Source: Advenella kashmirensis W13003
Lineage (GTDB): Bacteria; Pseudomonadota; Gammaproteobacteria; Burkholderiales; Burkholderiaceae_B
Length of the DNA: 64,000 bases
Assembly: GCF_000506985.1 (NCBI RefSeq)
Contig: NZ_KI650979.1
Coordinates: 434,001-498,000, forward strand
Direction: 5' to 3'
Shown here: piece after piece, positions 1-8,738 of the stretch
Numbering within the stretch: position 1 is the stretch's first letter
How the letters are laid out: each line of letters starts with the position of its first letter
Program-made: the position numbers and the translations under genes
Notes under the pieces: model-generated
Seen by the model: the letters and a program-made list of their open reading frames with translations, nothing else
What the model was told of the DNA's origin: nothing
Databases searched by the model: none

Positions 1-78
1 CCTGAAAAAAAGATCATCTTACCTGCACTGCCATCTGCAGGCATGCTTTTAAAGTGTTACTATACGCTTGTCTTTGTA

Positions 79-107
79 TTGACAATGATTTTTTCGTCTG
101 TTAATGT
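79..107 (+). promoter_or_regulatory. Putative sigma-70 promoter of the sugar-acid operon
   Basis: A perfect TTGACA -35 box lies at 79-84. A weak -10 (TAATGT, 102-107) follows at 17 bp. It sits about 60 bp upstream of the first dehydratase gene and overlaps the palindrome at 103-120. The -10 match is only partial. Confidence 0.45.
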
Positions 108-120
108 TAACGATAACATT
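103..120. promoter_or_regulatory. GntR/LacI-box-like operator palindrome
   Basis: AATGTTA-ACGA-TAACATT is a perfect 7+4+7 inverted repeat. Its core ATGTTA-N4-TAACAT resembles the operator described for the gluconate repressor GntR of E. coli, a LacI-family protein. It overlaps the -10 region of the putative promoter, as expected for repression. No LacI-family gene is in the window, so the regulator would be encoded elsewhere. Confidence 0.55.
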
Positions 121-161
121 CTAATAGAAACCTGCAAATAAGCGGGAACATCGGAGCAGAC

Positions 162-1325
162 ATGAAAATCACGAAGGTAGAGGCGATTCACGCCGGGCAA
201 TTCCTTTTCGTCCGGATCGAGACCGACGCTGGCATTCACGGCGTCGGGGAGGCAGGCGCATGGGGGCATATCGAAGCATCCGCAACCGCCATCAACAAGT
301 TCGCCACCTACCTTGAAGGCAAAGACCCCTTCCCCATCGAGCACCACTGGAATGTCATGCACCGGTATTCCTACTTCCAGGGCCATGCCATCAACAGCGC
401 CATTGCCGCAATCGATATTGCCCTTTGGGACATCAAGGGCAAGGCGCTGAATGTGCCCGTGTATGAATTGCTGGGCGGCGCGGTCCGCCGCAGCACGCGT
501 GTCTACGGCCATGTGTACGAAAAAAGCATTGAAGGCGTTCTGCGTGAATTGCGGACGCGCAAGGAACAGGGCTTCACCGCCGTGGGTCATATCAACCCGT
601 TTCTTGACGAAGGGGAAGATCAGGTTTACTTCAAGCCGCATGTGGCAAAAATGCGTGATGCAATCGACAATGTCGCCCGCATGCGGGAAGTCGCCGGCAA
701 TGAGATGGACCTGTGCATTGAAATCCACCGGCGCCTTACGCCGGCCGAGGCCATTGTTTTCGCGCAGGGAATTGAACAATTTCACCCCATGTTTATCGAA
801 GATCCCATGCGCTACGAAGATGCCGATTCCATGGCGCGCATCGCCGACAAGATCAATATCCCCATCGCCACGGGCGAACGTTTTTCCAATATCTATGAAT
901 TCCAGGCGTTGCTCAGCCGCAATGCGATGGAATATGCGCGGGTCGATTTATGCCTGTGCGGCGGCATCACCGGCGCTCGCAAAGTGGCGGCCATTGCCGA
1001 AGCGCATAACGTCATGATCGTACCCCACAATCCGCTGTCGCCGGTGGGCCTGGCCGCATGCCTGCAATTGGATGCCGCCATCCCGAATTTTGCCATCCAG
1101 GAATATTCTACCGGCTTCGAGGCCAATGTCATGGTGTCTCAAACCAAGCATCTGGGGACCGACATGGTCGACGATGTTCCCCTGCCGGTAGAAGGATTCG
1201 TCCAGATTCCGGACCGGCCCGGTATTGGGCTGGACCTGGTGCCGGACCCGGCAAAAATACGGCCCGCCTTGAGCAAGCCGGTGCTCATGCGCATGCACCA
1301 GGACGGCTCGCCCGTCGATCAGTAG
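162..1325 (+). CDS. Enolase-superfamily sugar-acid dehydratase (galactonate dehydratase-like)
   Basis: Cytoplasmic enzyme of the mandelate racemase/muconate lactonising family, 387 aa, a normal length. An N-terminal capping domain covers about residues 1-115, followed by the barrel. Visible active-site residues are E187 and H189 (EIHRR), E213 (IEDP), E239 (GER) and H289 (PHNPLSP). This spacing of three metal ligands and two histidines matches D-galactonate dehydratase, whose first ligand is Asp instead of Glu. It is first in an operon with an ABC importer and a second enolase-superfamily enzyme, so dehydration of an imported aldonic or uronic acid is likely. The exact substrate cannot be read from sequence. 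Confidence 0.85.
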   Translation: MKITKVEAIHAGQFLFVRIETDAGIHGVGEAGAWGHIEASATAINKFATYLEGKDPFPIEHHWNVMHRYSYFQGHAINSAIAAIDIALWDIKGKALNVPVYELLGGAVRRSTRVYGHVYEKSIEGVLRELRTRKEQGFTAVGHINPFLDEGEDQVYFKPHVAKMRDAIDNVARMREVAGNEMDLCIEIHRRLTPAEAIVFAQGIEQFHPMFIEDPMRYEDADSMARIADKINIPIATGERFSNIYEFQALLSRNAMEYARVDLCLCGGITGARKVAAIAEAHNVMIVPHNPLSPVGLAACLQLDAAIPNFAIQEYSTGFEANVMVSQTKHLGTDMVDDVPLPVEGFVQIPDRPGIGLDLVPDPAKIRPALSKPVLMRMHQDGSPVDQ

Positions 1326-1457
1326 CCAATATACGGCAGCCTTTCGTTGCTCTGCGGCAAGACGCGTGGAACGGCGAAAGTGGCATGACAGTCGCTTCAT
1401 TCACGGATATCCAGGTCGGTCTCGACCGGGCTGGTACGAGTGCAACAGGGATATGCA

Positions 1458-3164
1458 ATGCAGAACCAAAGCAGGCAATTGACCATCTACCGTATTACCT
1501 GGACGCTATTTTTGCTGTCGGTGCTGGGCTTTCTGATCATCTACCCGATCTTCATGCTCGGGGTAGGCGCAGTCTCTACGGGCGGACCCACATCGACGGA
1601 CAGCACCATCGGCTACGACGCATTCCTGCGCGTCGTTCAGGACCCGAACGTGCTGCGCGTTACCTGGAACACCCTGGTGGTGTGCACCGGCGGCACGATC
1701 ATTGCAGTTGTGGTCGGCCTTTTCTTCTCGTGGGTTACCGCACGCACCAATACACCTTTTGCCAGGGCCATCGAAGCCACCAGCATTATGCCCTTGCTGA
1801 TTCCGCCTCTGGTCGCGGGGGTTGCATGGTCTATTCTGGGCTCGCCCCAAACGGGGCTGCTCAATGTGCTGCTGAGCGGCCTGGGACTGCCGATAAAAGT
1901 CAATTTCTACACGCCGCTGGGCATTATCGTTATTTTCGGTATTTATTACGCGCCCTACGTCTATATGTTCACCGCCTCGGCCATGAAAAACATGGATCCT
2001 TCCCTGGAGGAAGCGGCGGCGATCTCGGGCGTGTCGACCTGGAAAACGATATTCCAGATCACCCTGCCGCTCATCATGCCGGCGATCATCGCGGGTTCCA
2101 TGCTGTCGTTTGTCGTGATGCTGGGCATATACGGCATTCCGGCCACGCTGGGAACGCCCGAACGCTACACGGTCCTGACAACCTATATATATGAACTGCT
2201 GTCCAGCGCACCCGCAGATTTCAACCGGGCGGCCGCGACTTCTTTGATTCTGATTTTCGTGACCGCATTGGCCGTGATCGCCCAGCAGCGCGTGCTCAAG
2301 GGAAAATCATTCGTGACGGTGTCCGGCAAAGCCTTCAAGCCCCGGCGCATCGACCTGGGCCGCTGGCGATATGTGACGCTCGCCGTATCCATTATTTATC
2401 TGTTCATCGCAGTGGTACTGCCGATGGGCGCGCTCATTATCGGTTCGCTCAGGAAGTTCCTCTATTTGCCCAGCGCCGCTTCGCTTTTCGATTGGTCGGC
2501 CTATTCGTTCGACCATTTCCACAGATTGTTTTCCAACAGCCTGACCACGCTTTCCCTGGTGAACACCTTAAAGATCGGAGTCATCACCGCGATTATTGGC
2601 GGCATCCTGTCGTTCATGCTTGCCTATACGATATACCGGACCAAACTGCCCTTTCGCCGGTTGATCGACATCATATCGACGCTGCCCATCGCTATTCCGG
2701 GTCTCGTGATCGGGGTCGCCTATATCTGGGCGTGGATTTCCCTTCCTGGCGGCATTTACGGCTCCATCTGGATCCTCGCGCTGGCATTCGTGGCGCGCTT
2801 TATACCCGATACCGTCAAATCGCTGTCGACCTCGTTGCTGCAAATTCATACGGAACTGGAGGAAGCGTCGCTCATTTGCGGGCGTGGTCGTCTTTACACA
2901 ATCAGAAAAATCATTTTGCCGCTTATCGCGCCCGGCCTGGTGTCGTCGATGAGCCTGCTGTTTATTCTTGCCATCAGGGAACTGGGCTCGTCCTTGTTCC
3001 TGTACTCGAGCAAAAGCCTGCCAATGTCGGTATTACTGGTCAATCTCTATGAAGGAGGAAATTTTGGCGTCACCGCTGCATTCAGCGTAGTTCAAACCGC
3101 GATACTCGTCGTGGTCGTCCTGTTTACGACCTGGCTTGGAAGAATGATGAGCATCGCCAAATAA
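1458..3164 (+). CDS. ABC transporter permease, two fused inner-membrane domains
   Basis: A 568-aa inner-membrane protein made of two binding-protein-dependent permease domains in tandem (about 55-275 and 335-560), as in FbpB/PotBC-type ferric or polyamine importers. Each half carries an EAA-type loop: EEAAAISGVSTWKTI and EEASLICGRGRLYTI. The ATG at 1458 is chosen over an in-frame GTG at 1440 because AGGG lies seven bases upstream. It lies 16 bp before the binding-protein gene and 132 bp after the first dehydratase. With its neighbours it forms a complete importer. Substrate is inferred from the flanking dehydratases to be a sugar acid, although the family is often annotated as iron transport. 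Confidence 0.85.
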   Translation: MQNQSRQLTIYRITWTLFLLSVLGFLIIYPIFMLGVGAVSTGGPTSTDSTIGYDAFLRVVQDPNVLRVTWNTLVVCTGGTIIAVVVGLFFSWVTARTNTPFARAIEATSIMPLLIPPLVAGVAWSILGSPQTGLLNVLLSGLGLPIKVNFYTPLGIIVIFGIYYAPYVYMFTASAMKNMDPSLEEAAAISGVSTWKTIFQITLPLIMPAIIAGSMLSFVVMLGIYGIPATLGTPERYTVLTTYIYELLSSAPADFNRAAATSLILIFVTALAVIAQQRVLKGKSFVTVSGKAFKPRRIDLGRWRYVTLAVSIIYLFIAVVLPMGALIIGSLRKFLYLPSAASLFDWSAYSFDHFHRLFSNSLTTLSLVNTLKIGVITAIIGGILSFMLAYTIYRTKLPFRRLIDIISTLPIAIPGLVIGVAYIWAWISLPGGIYGSIWILALAFVARFIPDTVKSLSTSLLQIHTELEEASLICGRGRLYTIRKIILPLIAPGLVSSMSLLFILAIRELGSSLFLYSSKSLPMSVLLVNLYEGGNFGVTAAFSVVQTAILVVVVLFTTWLGRMMSIAK

Positions 3165-3180
3165 CAGCAAGGAGACAAGA

Positions 3181-4200
3181 ATGAAGATCATGCAAAAATC
3201 CATGAATCGCAGATTACTACTGGCTTCATTAATCAGCGTATTCTTTGCAAGCGCCGTATCGGCCAACACCGACGCGGATCTGGCAAAGGCAGCAGAAAAA
3301 GAAGGAAAACTGGTCGTTTATACGGCAAACCAGCTGGAATCGGAACAGGACCTGGTCGCGCAATTTAACAAGACGTATCCGAACATCAAGGTCGAGATCG
3401 TACGGGCGCCGGGCAGCCGCCTCGCCACGCGGATCCAGACGGAAGCGGCAGCCGGCAAGCTTGGCGCCGATGTCATCGACATGTCCGACCGTGGCCTTGT
3501 TCAAAGCTTCACGCAGGTGTTTGCCGACTACGCGCCACCGAACGCAGACCAATATCCGGAATCTCTGAAAGACATTCCCAATGTCTGGCCCAAAACCGTA
3601 TGGGGGTTTGTCATCGCATATAACGTCGCCTCCGGCGTTGAGCCGCCCACCAGCTGGGCAGACCTGACCGATAAGAAATACGCGGGTAAAGTCGGAACTG
3701 TGGTGGCAAACTCCGGCGGCTCCACCTGGACGCGTGCCCTTTTCGAACGCAAAGTGGTCGGTGATGATTATTGGGAAAAACTGGCAGCCAACAAGCCTAT
3801 GCTTTATCCCAGCGGCGCGCCTGCGGCCAGCGGCATCGTCCGGGGCGAAGCACTGCTTGGCGGAGTGCAGTCAAACTCGGTCATTCCCATGGTGCGCGAC
3901 GGCGCACCGATCAAAGTGGTTTACCCCACCGAAGGTGTGCCCGTGACGGCGTCTGTCGCTGGAGTGGTCAAGGACAGCAAGAACCCGAACGCAGCGCGCC
4001 TGTTCATGAATTGGGCCTTGTCTGAAGAAGGACAGGCCGCCTGGGTCAAGAACGGTGGCGGGTTTTCCGTCATGAAGAACGCCCCCATGCCCGAGGGCGC
4101 CGATGCGTCGACCAAGATCTGGATTCCCGACAGCAAAGAATTTACTTCCCTGCGCAATGAATGGCTGGCGAAGTGGAATCAAGTCTTCGGCGTTCACTGA
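3181..4200 (+). CDS. Periplasmic ABC substrate-binding protein, Fbp-type
   Basis: A 339-aa secreted receptor with a signal peptide (basic MNRR, hydrophobic core, cleavage near residue 28 after AVSA). The mature N-terminus KEGKLVVYTANQLESEQDLVAQF is the opening beta strand and helix of family 1 FbpA/AfuA/PotD-like binding proteins. A good Shine-Dalgarno (AAGGAG) precedes the ATG; a second ATG three codons later is possible. It is followed after 8 bp by the ATPase gene. The tyrosine pair used by true ferric-binding proteins is not obvious, which with the context favours an organic-acid ligand; this is inference. Confidence 0.8.
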   Translation: MKIMQKSMNRRLLLASLISVFFASAVSANTDADLAKAAEKEGKLVVYTANQLESEQDLVAQFNKTYPNIKVEIVRAPGSRLATRIQTEAAAGKLGADVIDMSDRGLVQSFTQVFADYAPPNADQYPESLKDIPNVWPKTVWGFVIAYNVASGVEPPTSWADLTDKKYAGKVGTVVANSGGSTWTRALFERKVVGDDYWEKLAANKPMLYPSGAPAASGIVRGEALLGGVQSNSVIPMVRDGAPIKVVYPTEGVPVTASVAGVVKDSKNPNAARLFMNWALSEEGQAAWVKNGGGFSVMKNAPMPEGADASTKIWIPDSKEFTSLRNEWLAKWNQVFGVH

Positions 4201-4208
4201 GGTGCGGC

Positions 4209-5309
4209 ATGTCTTCTGAACTCGTCATCACAAACCTGATGAAAAGCTATGGCGCCGGCATGAAGCCGGCGGTCAATAACGTCTCGTTCACGATCGAAGC
4301 GGGCAATATACTGGCATTGCTGGGGCCGTCGGGCTGCGGCAAAACGACCACCTTGCGCTCTGTTGCGGGCCTTGACCATCCTACGGGCGGCACAATCCGC
4401 ATCGGCGGACGTCTGGTGGCCGATCCACAGAACGGAGTTTTCATCGCCCCGCAACATCGCAATCTGGGCATGGTCTTCCAGTCTTACGCAGTGTGGCCGC
4501 ATATGTCGGTCAGGGAAAACGTCGAATATCCGTTGCGCAACAAGAAATTGTCGCGCAAGGATATCCGCGCGCAGGCACAGGAAGCCCTGGAGCTGGTCGG
4601 ACTCCAGGAATATGCCGACAGGCCGGTCGTGGCGCTCAGTGGCGGCCAGATGCAGCGGGTCGCGCTGGCCCGCAGCCTGTCTTATAAGCCAGCGCTGCTG
4701 CTTCTGGACGAACCCCTCTCGAACCTGGACGCCAAACTGCGGATCAGGCTGCGTGATGATCTGCGGAAGATTGTCAAGGACGCCGGGGTGACCGCGTTGT
4801 ACGTGACGCACGACCAGGCGGAAGCGGTCGTGATCGGCGACCGGATTGGCGTCATGAAAGACGGCCAGATGCTGCAACATGATGTCCCCACGGAACTGTA
4901 CAACAACCCGCGCGACCTGTTCGTTGCGAACTTTACCGGCGCTGCCACGGTGCTGGATATCGAGTTGCGCGATCTGGAAAACGGCGCTCGTGACGTGTTC
5001 GTCGATGGGTATCCGGAACGGCTTATGACCCTGCCGGCAGATCCCAGGGCGCCGGCAGGACGGGCCCAGATGGCGATACGGCCAGAGAATGTAAAAATGC
5101 ATGCCGCCTCTTCCGACACGCAGCCTGGGCGGCATGAGGCGCGTGTCCTTCAGCGCCAGTATCTGGGCACGCAGACGCTTTATACGCTTTCCTTCTTCGG
5201 GCAGAACATGGACATCGTTGAATTGGGTACTGTGCCCCGCTTTACCGAAGGCGAAAACGTGCAGATTGAGTTTCCCCTCGAATGCCTGACCGTATTCACC
5301 AAACAATAA
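4209..5309 (+). CDS. ABC transporter ATP-binding protein (PotA/FbpC type)
   Basis: A 366-aa ATPase with Walker A GPSGCGKT (39-46), Q-loop in VFQSYAVWPH, signature LSGGQMQR, Walker B ALLLLDEPL, D-loop SNLD and the switch His in YVTHDQ. The roughly 130-residue C-terminal extension is a TOBE-like regulatory domain, typical of the PotA/MalK/FbpC group. The ATG at 4209 lies just after the stop of the binding-protein gene; the longer reading frame starting at 4161 would overlap that gene. It energises the permease at 1458-3164, and the downstream dehydratase begins 9 bp after its stop. Confidence 0.88.
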   Translation: MSSELVITNLMKSYGAGMKPAVNNVSFTIEAGNILALLGPSGCGKTTTLRSVAGLDHPTGGTIRIGGRLVADPQNGVFIAPQHRNLGMVFQSYAVWPHMSVRENVEYPLRNKKLSRKDIRAQAQEALELVGLQEYADRPVVALSGGQMQRVALARSLSYKPALLLLDEPLSNLDAKLRIRLRDDLRKIVKDAGVTALYVTHDQAEAVVIGDRIGVMKDGQMLQHDVPTELYNNPRDLFVANFTGAATVLDIELRDLENGARDVFVDGYPERLMTLPADPRAPAGRAQMAIRPENVKMHAASSDTQPGRHEARVLQRQYLGTQTLYTLSFFGQNMDIVELGTVPRFTEGENVQIEFPLECLTVFTKQ

Positions 5310-5318
5310 GGATGTAAC

Positions 5319-6428
5319 GTGAAAATCACAGATATTGAAACAATCGCAATTGAAATGCCGCTGCCCAAGACCTTCAAGGGTAGCTACTACCACATGACCC
5401 ACCGTTGCACGATCATCACGCGGGTCTATACCGATGAAGGGATTATCGGAGAATGCTATAACGGCGATGAATTCGAGACGCAGGCTGAAATCCTGAAAAT
5501 CATCCACGAAGAGATCAAGCCCAAGGTGATCGGACTGGATATATTTTCCAGCGAACAGGTGTGGCAGGCGGCCCTGGCGCCGACCTACAATATTTTGCGC
5601 GACCGCAAGCTGGCGACCAATGCGCAGGCTTGCATCGATAGCGCCGTCCTGGATGCGTGGGGCAAAGCCCTGGGCCAGCCCCTGTATAAACTTTGGGGAG
5701 GATATCGTGACAGTCTGCAGGTGATCGCCATTGCCGGGTACTACGAAGACGGCAAAAAACTGGCTGATTTCGGCACCGAAATGGAAGCACTGCGAAAAGA
5801 CGGGCTCGCCGGCTGCAAATTCAAAGTCGGTGGAAGAAGCCCCGAAGAAGATGCAGCCCGGGTCAAGGCCGCGCGCTCTGCGGTCGGCGACGACTTTATC
5901 TTGTGCGTCGATGCCAACCAGGGCTTCACCCAGCGCGATGCCATCAAATTCGGACTGCTGGTGCAAGACTGCAATATCCGATGGTTTGAAGAGCCCTGCC
6001 GCTGGTATAACGACCGGTCTTCCATGGCGCTGGTCCGCCAGGTAACAGGCATCCCGGTCGCTGCCGGTCAAAGTGAATATCATCGGGGCGGATGCCGCGA
6101 CCTGATGGTCGACCGTTCGATAGATGTTTGCAATTTTGATGCAAGCTGGAGCGGCGGCCCCACGGAATGGCGCCGTGTCGCCGCCATGGCCATGTCCTTC
6201 GAAGTCCAGATGGGGCATCACGAGGAACCGCAAGTGTCGGCGCACCTGCTGGCTTCGATTCCCCATGGCACATACATGGAAGTATTCCACCCTGATCGCG
6301 ATCCGCTGTTTTACAGTCTGGTTGAAAACCGCAATGCATTTGACAACGGTGTTTATAAGGTGCCCGACGGTCCCGGATGGGGCTTGAAACTGGACGAGAA
6401 AACTATCGCCAAGTTTCGGGTGAATTAA
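5319..6428 (+). CDS. Enolase-superfamily enzyme, mandelate racemase subgroup
   Basis: A 369-aa cytoplasmic protein. It carries the KxK motif of the mandelate racemase subgroup (K167-F-K169), metal ligands D198 (DAN), E224 (EEP) and E253 (QSEY), and a His partner at H300/H301 (GHHEEP) with D274. This differs from the galactonate-dehydratase layout of the first gene, so the two enzymes probably act on different epimers or successive substrates. It closes the operon; a long hairpin follows at 6458-6485. It could be a racemase or a sugar-acid dehydratase. Confidence 0.82.
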   Translation: MKITDIETIAIEMPLPKTFKGSYYHMTHRCTIITRVYTDEGIIGECYNGDEFETQAEILKIIHEEIKPKVIGLDIFSSEQVWQAALAPTYNILRDRKLATNAQACIDSAVLDAWGKALGQPLYKLWGGYRDSLQVIAIAGYYEDGKKLADFGTEMEALRKDGLAGCKFKVGGRSPEEDAARVKAARSAVGDDFILCVDANQGFTQRDAIKFGLLVQDCNIRWFEEPCRWYNDRSSMALVRQVTGIPVAAGQSEYHRGGCRDLMVDRSIDVCNFDASWSGGPTEWRRVAAMAMSFEVQMGHHEEPQVSAHLLASIPHGTYMEVFHPDRDPLFYSLVENRNAFDNGVYKVPDGPGWGLKLDEKTIAKFRVN

Positions 6429-6457
6429 ATCAGCGTAGACATTTGCATGTCCATCAC

Positions 6458-6485
6458 GAGTGGGAACGGGTCACCCGTCCCGCTC
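6458..6485 (+). terminator. Hairpin at the end of the sugar-acid operon
   Basis: Left arm 6458-6470 and right arm 6474-6485 pair over 12 positions (GAG.GGGA.CGGG with CCCGTCCCGCTC), with one G-U pair and one bulged A around a three-base loop. There is no following T run, so intrinsic termination is uncertain. The rest of 6429-6718 holds no gene. Confidence 0.4.
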
Positions 6486-6646
6486 GCCGCCTTTCACATT
6501 CCTTCCACAGACGGACGCTCCTTCAGGCTCGCCCGGCAACCAGGTGTGTTGTTACACGTCTGCCCGCCTACTATGGCGGATGAGATCTCACCACCAATCT
6601 GAACGCCTCATTATTAGCACATATGTGATTTACTATAAGTTTGACT

Positions 6647-6662
6647 TATGGTATGCACCATA
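6647..6662. promoter_or_regulatory. Inverted repeat upstream of the LysR gene
   Basis: TATGGT-ATGC-ACCATA is a perfect 6+4+6 palindrome 57 bp before the LysR start. It lies in an AT-rich leader that also holds a TTGACT element at 6641-6646. It is a candidate autoregulatory site; the link to this regulator is inferred only from position. Confidence 0.35.
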
Positions 6663-6718
6663 TCCTAGGTTAAATTCGGTTTGTACCGTATATTGCTAAT
6701 AAAAAAATGGAGGCAGAC

Positions 6719-7681
6719 ATGACCAAGGCCACTTCCTTGGATATCAAAGCATTGAGGGTTTTTGAAGTGTTGGCAACGCACGGCAATTTCTCGCATGCGG
6801 CCAAAGATCTTGGCATCAGTCAATCGGCTGTATCCCAAGTAGTCTCGAATATCGAAGAAATATTAAAGACGCAAGTCATTGACCGCAAGCGGCGTCCCTT
6901 TAAGTTGACGCCTGCCGGTATCTCACTCAGCCGCAAGGCGAAGCAGATTGTGGAGGACATGGACCGGCTGATCGCACAGACGCGGGAAGCTGCACTGTTC
7001 AACCAGGTCGAAATCCGGCTCGGCATGATCGACTCTTTCTCTGCCACCGTCGGACCGTATGTTCTCAAATCGATGGTGACCAATACCAGTCGCATCCTGG
7101 CATGGTCAGGACTGTCGCATACGCATTCAAATGGCCTGTTGAACCGGCAACTGGACCTTATCGTGTCGTCCGATCCTGTTGAAGATATGGACGATCTAGT
7201 CAGGACCCGCCTTTATCAGGAGCCGTTTCTGATTGTGGTCTCTAAAGAAAAGGAGGCCCTGATCGCCAAACAGGATCTTAATGCGTGTGCGCAGGCCATG
7301 CCTTTTATTCGATTTGCATCGCGTTCGCATTACGGCGGACAGATTGAACGCTACTTGCGTCGGTGCAATGTAAGCATTCCCCATTATCTGGAAATTGATT
7401 CGGCGGATGTGGTCATGGCGATGGTCGCCTCTGGACTGGGATGGACCATCACCTCGCCGTTATGCGTCGCCCAGGGAGTGTCATTCTGGGACAAAGTCGC
7501 CGTTTTACCGCTGCCCGGGCCGCCATTGCAAAGAACGGTTTATTTGATTTCCCGGCGGAGCGAGAATGAAGAAGCCGCGGAAAAAATCTATCAAAGCAGT
7601 CGTCAGGCGCTGGAACAGCATGTTCTGCCTAAGTTGCAGACAAAGATTCCATGGCTGAAAAGTACTCAAAATCTATATTGA
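6719..7681 (+). CDS. LysR-family transcriptional regulator
   Basis: A 320-aa regulator with an N-terminal winged helix-turn-helix (ALRVFEVLATHGNFSHAAKDLGISQSAVSQVVSNIE, about 9-44) and a LysR effector-binding domain. GGAGG at 6709-6713 selects the ATG at 6719 over one at 6707. Unusually for LysR genes it is not divergent: it lies 15 bp upstream of the ABC binding-protein gene on the same strand and is probably co-transcribed with the importer, giving simple feedback on the transporter and the downstream oxidase. The ligand is unknown. Confidence 0.85.
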   Translation: MTKATSLDIKALRVFEVLATHGNFSHAAKDLGISQSAVSQVVSNIEEILKTQVIDRKRRPFKLTPAGISLSRKAKQIVEDMDRLIAQTREAALFNQVEIRLGMIDSFSATVGPYVLKSMVTNTSRILAWSGLSHTHSNGLLNRQLDLIVSSDPVEDMDDLVRTRLYQEPFLIVVSKEKEALIAKQDLNACAQAMPFIRFASRSHYGGQIERYLRRCNVSIPHYLEIDSADVVMAMVASGLGWTITSPLCVAQGVSFWDKVAVLPLPGPPLQRTVYLISRRSENEEAAEKIYQSSRQALEQHVLPKLQTKIPWLKSTQNLY

Positions 7682-7696
7682 CTAAAGGAGGTCAAA

Positions 7697-8704
7697 GTGA
7701 CATCAACTCATCGTCGCGTTTTTCTGAAGAACACTCTTGCAGGCGCGGGTGCCCTTGGCCTGGCGGGAACAGGGCTTTTCGCCTCTGCAAAAGACATGCA
7801 AAAAATGGGGTACGGCGGTTCGCCGTGGCTTTCACATTACCCGACATATCTGGCAATCGAAAATGGCTTGCTCAGAAAAGAAGGCATTGATTTGCGCTGG
7901 GAATCGTTTGTCACCGGCTCCGCCCGGTTAAGCGCAATGATGGCTGGAGACGTCGATCTGGCGGGATTCGGTTCTATCTCGACCATGGCGCTGATGGCTC
8001 GTGGCGTAAAGCAATTCTATGTGGTCGGCGTACCGGAAAACTTCGGGAAGGTCGAGGGGCTTTTCGTCAGGGAAGGCATCAACAGTATCGAAGACCTCAA
8101 AGGGAAAACGATCGGCACGGCGTTTGCATCCAGCACTCACCTTCTGGTATTGGATCTGATCGCAACCAGCGGATTGACGCCAGACAAGGATATCAACGTT
8201 ATCAATATCTCCGGGCCCGATATCATTGCCGCGATGAAATCGGGCCAGATCGATGCATGCGCCGCGTGGACGCCCCAATTTAACATTTTGGGCGCAATGC
8301 CGGGGATTAAGCTGCTTGCAGACGACACGAGCTTCAGCCTGTACAAGGAATTCGGCACAACGCCCGGACCCGATCTATTGGTTGTGAAGAAGTCTTACGC
8401 AGACTCAAACCCCGAGGCGGTAAAAAGCTTCATCAAAGCCTACTTCCAGTCATGCGAAGTTCTGAAGAACGAGCCCGAGAAAGCAGTTCCGATTCTAAAG
8501 AAGCTGACCAATCTGAACGATGCGGAGCAACTGCAAACGATTAATGGGGCCGAGTGGTACACCCTGCAGGAGCAAAAGGAGCTGATGGCCAAAGACGGAA
8601 AATTCGTCACGGGCCTACAAAAACTTGCAGAAATGCTGGTCACCTACAAACAACTGGATCGTGCTCCCAAAGTGAGTGACTGGATCAACCCGAATTTCAT
8701 TTGA
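7697..8704 (+). CDS. NitT/TauT-type ABC substrate-binding protein with Tat signal
   Basis: A 335-aa periplasmic receptor starting at GTG 7697 behind a very strong AAAGGAGG. The N-terminus HRRVFLK followed by an Ala/Gly-rich stretch is a twin-arginine signal, so it is probably exported folded. The body has the NMT1/SsuA-like fold: a short motif on approach to the pocket (GYGGSPWLSHYPTYLAIENGLLRKEGID), then the VDLAGFG and AACAAWTPQ-type segments. Together with the permease and ATPase that follow it forms a complete importer of the sulfonate/nitrate/thiamine-precursor class. The downstream amine-oxidase-like gene hints at an amine or amino-acid-like ligand. Confidence 0.8.
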   Translation: MTSTHRRVFLKNTLAGAGALGLAGTGLFASAKDMQKMGYGGSPWLSHYPTYLAIENGLLRKEGIDLRWESFVTGSARLSAMMAGDVDLAGFGSISTMALMARGVKQFYVVGVPENFGKVEGLFVREGINSIEDLKGKTIGTAFASSTHLLVLDLIATSGLTPDKDINVINISGPDIIAAMKSGQIDACAAWTPQFNILGAMPGIKLLADDTSFSLYKEFGTTPGPDLLVVKKSYADSNPEAVKSFIKAYFQSCEVLKNEPEKAVPILKKLTNLNDAEQLQTINGAEWYTLQEQKELMAKDGKFVTGLQKLAEMLVTYKQLDRAPKVSDWINPNFI

Positions 8705-8738
8705 TATTCGCTTTTATATACATCAGGAGTATTCAAGA

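Noticed and set aside
1058-2194. A 378-codon plus-strand frame across the first gene boundary
   Set aside because: It spans the end of the dehydratase and the start of the permease in another frame; both true genes have clear motifs.
4194-6290. A 698-codon open frame on the minus strand
   Set aside because: It lies wholly antisense to the ABC ATPase and the second dehydratase, both with complete family motifs. Its translation is His/Arg-rich without domain logic and arises from the GC-rich third positions.
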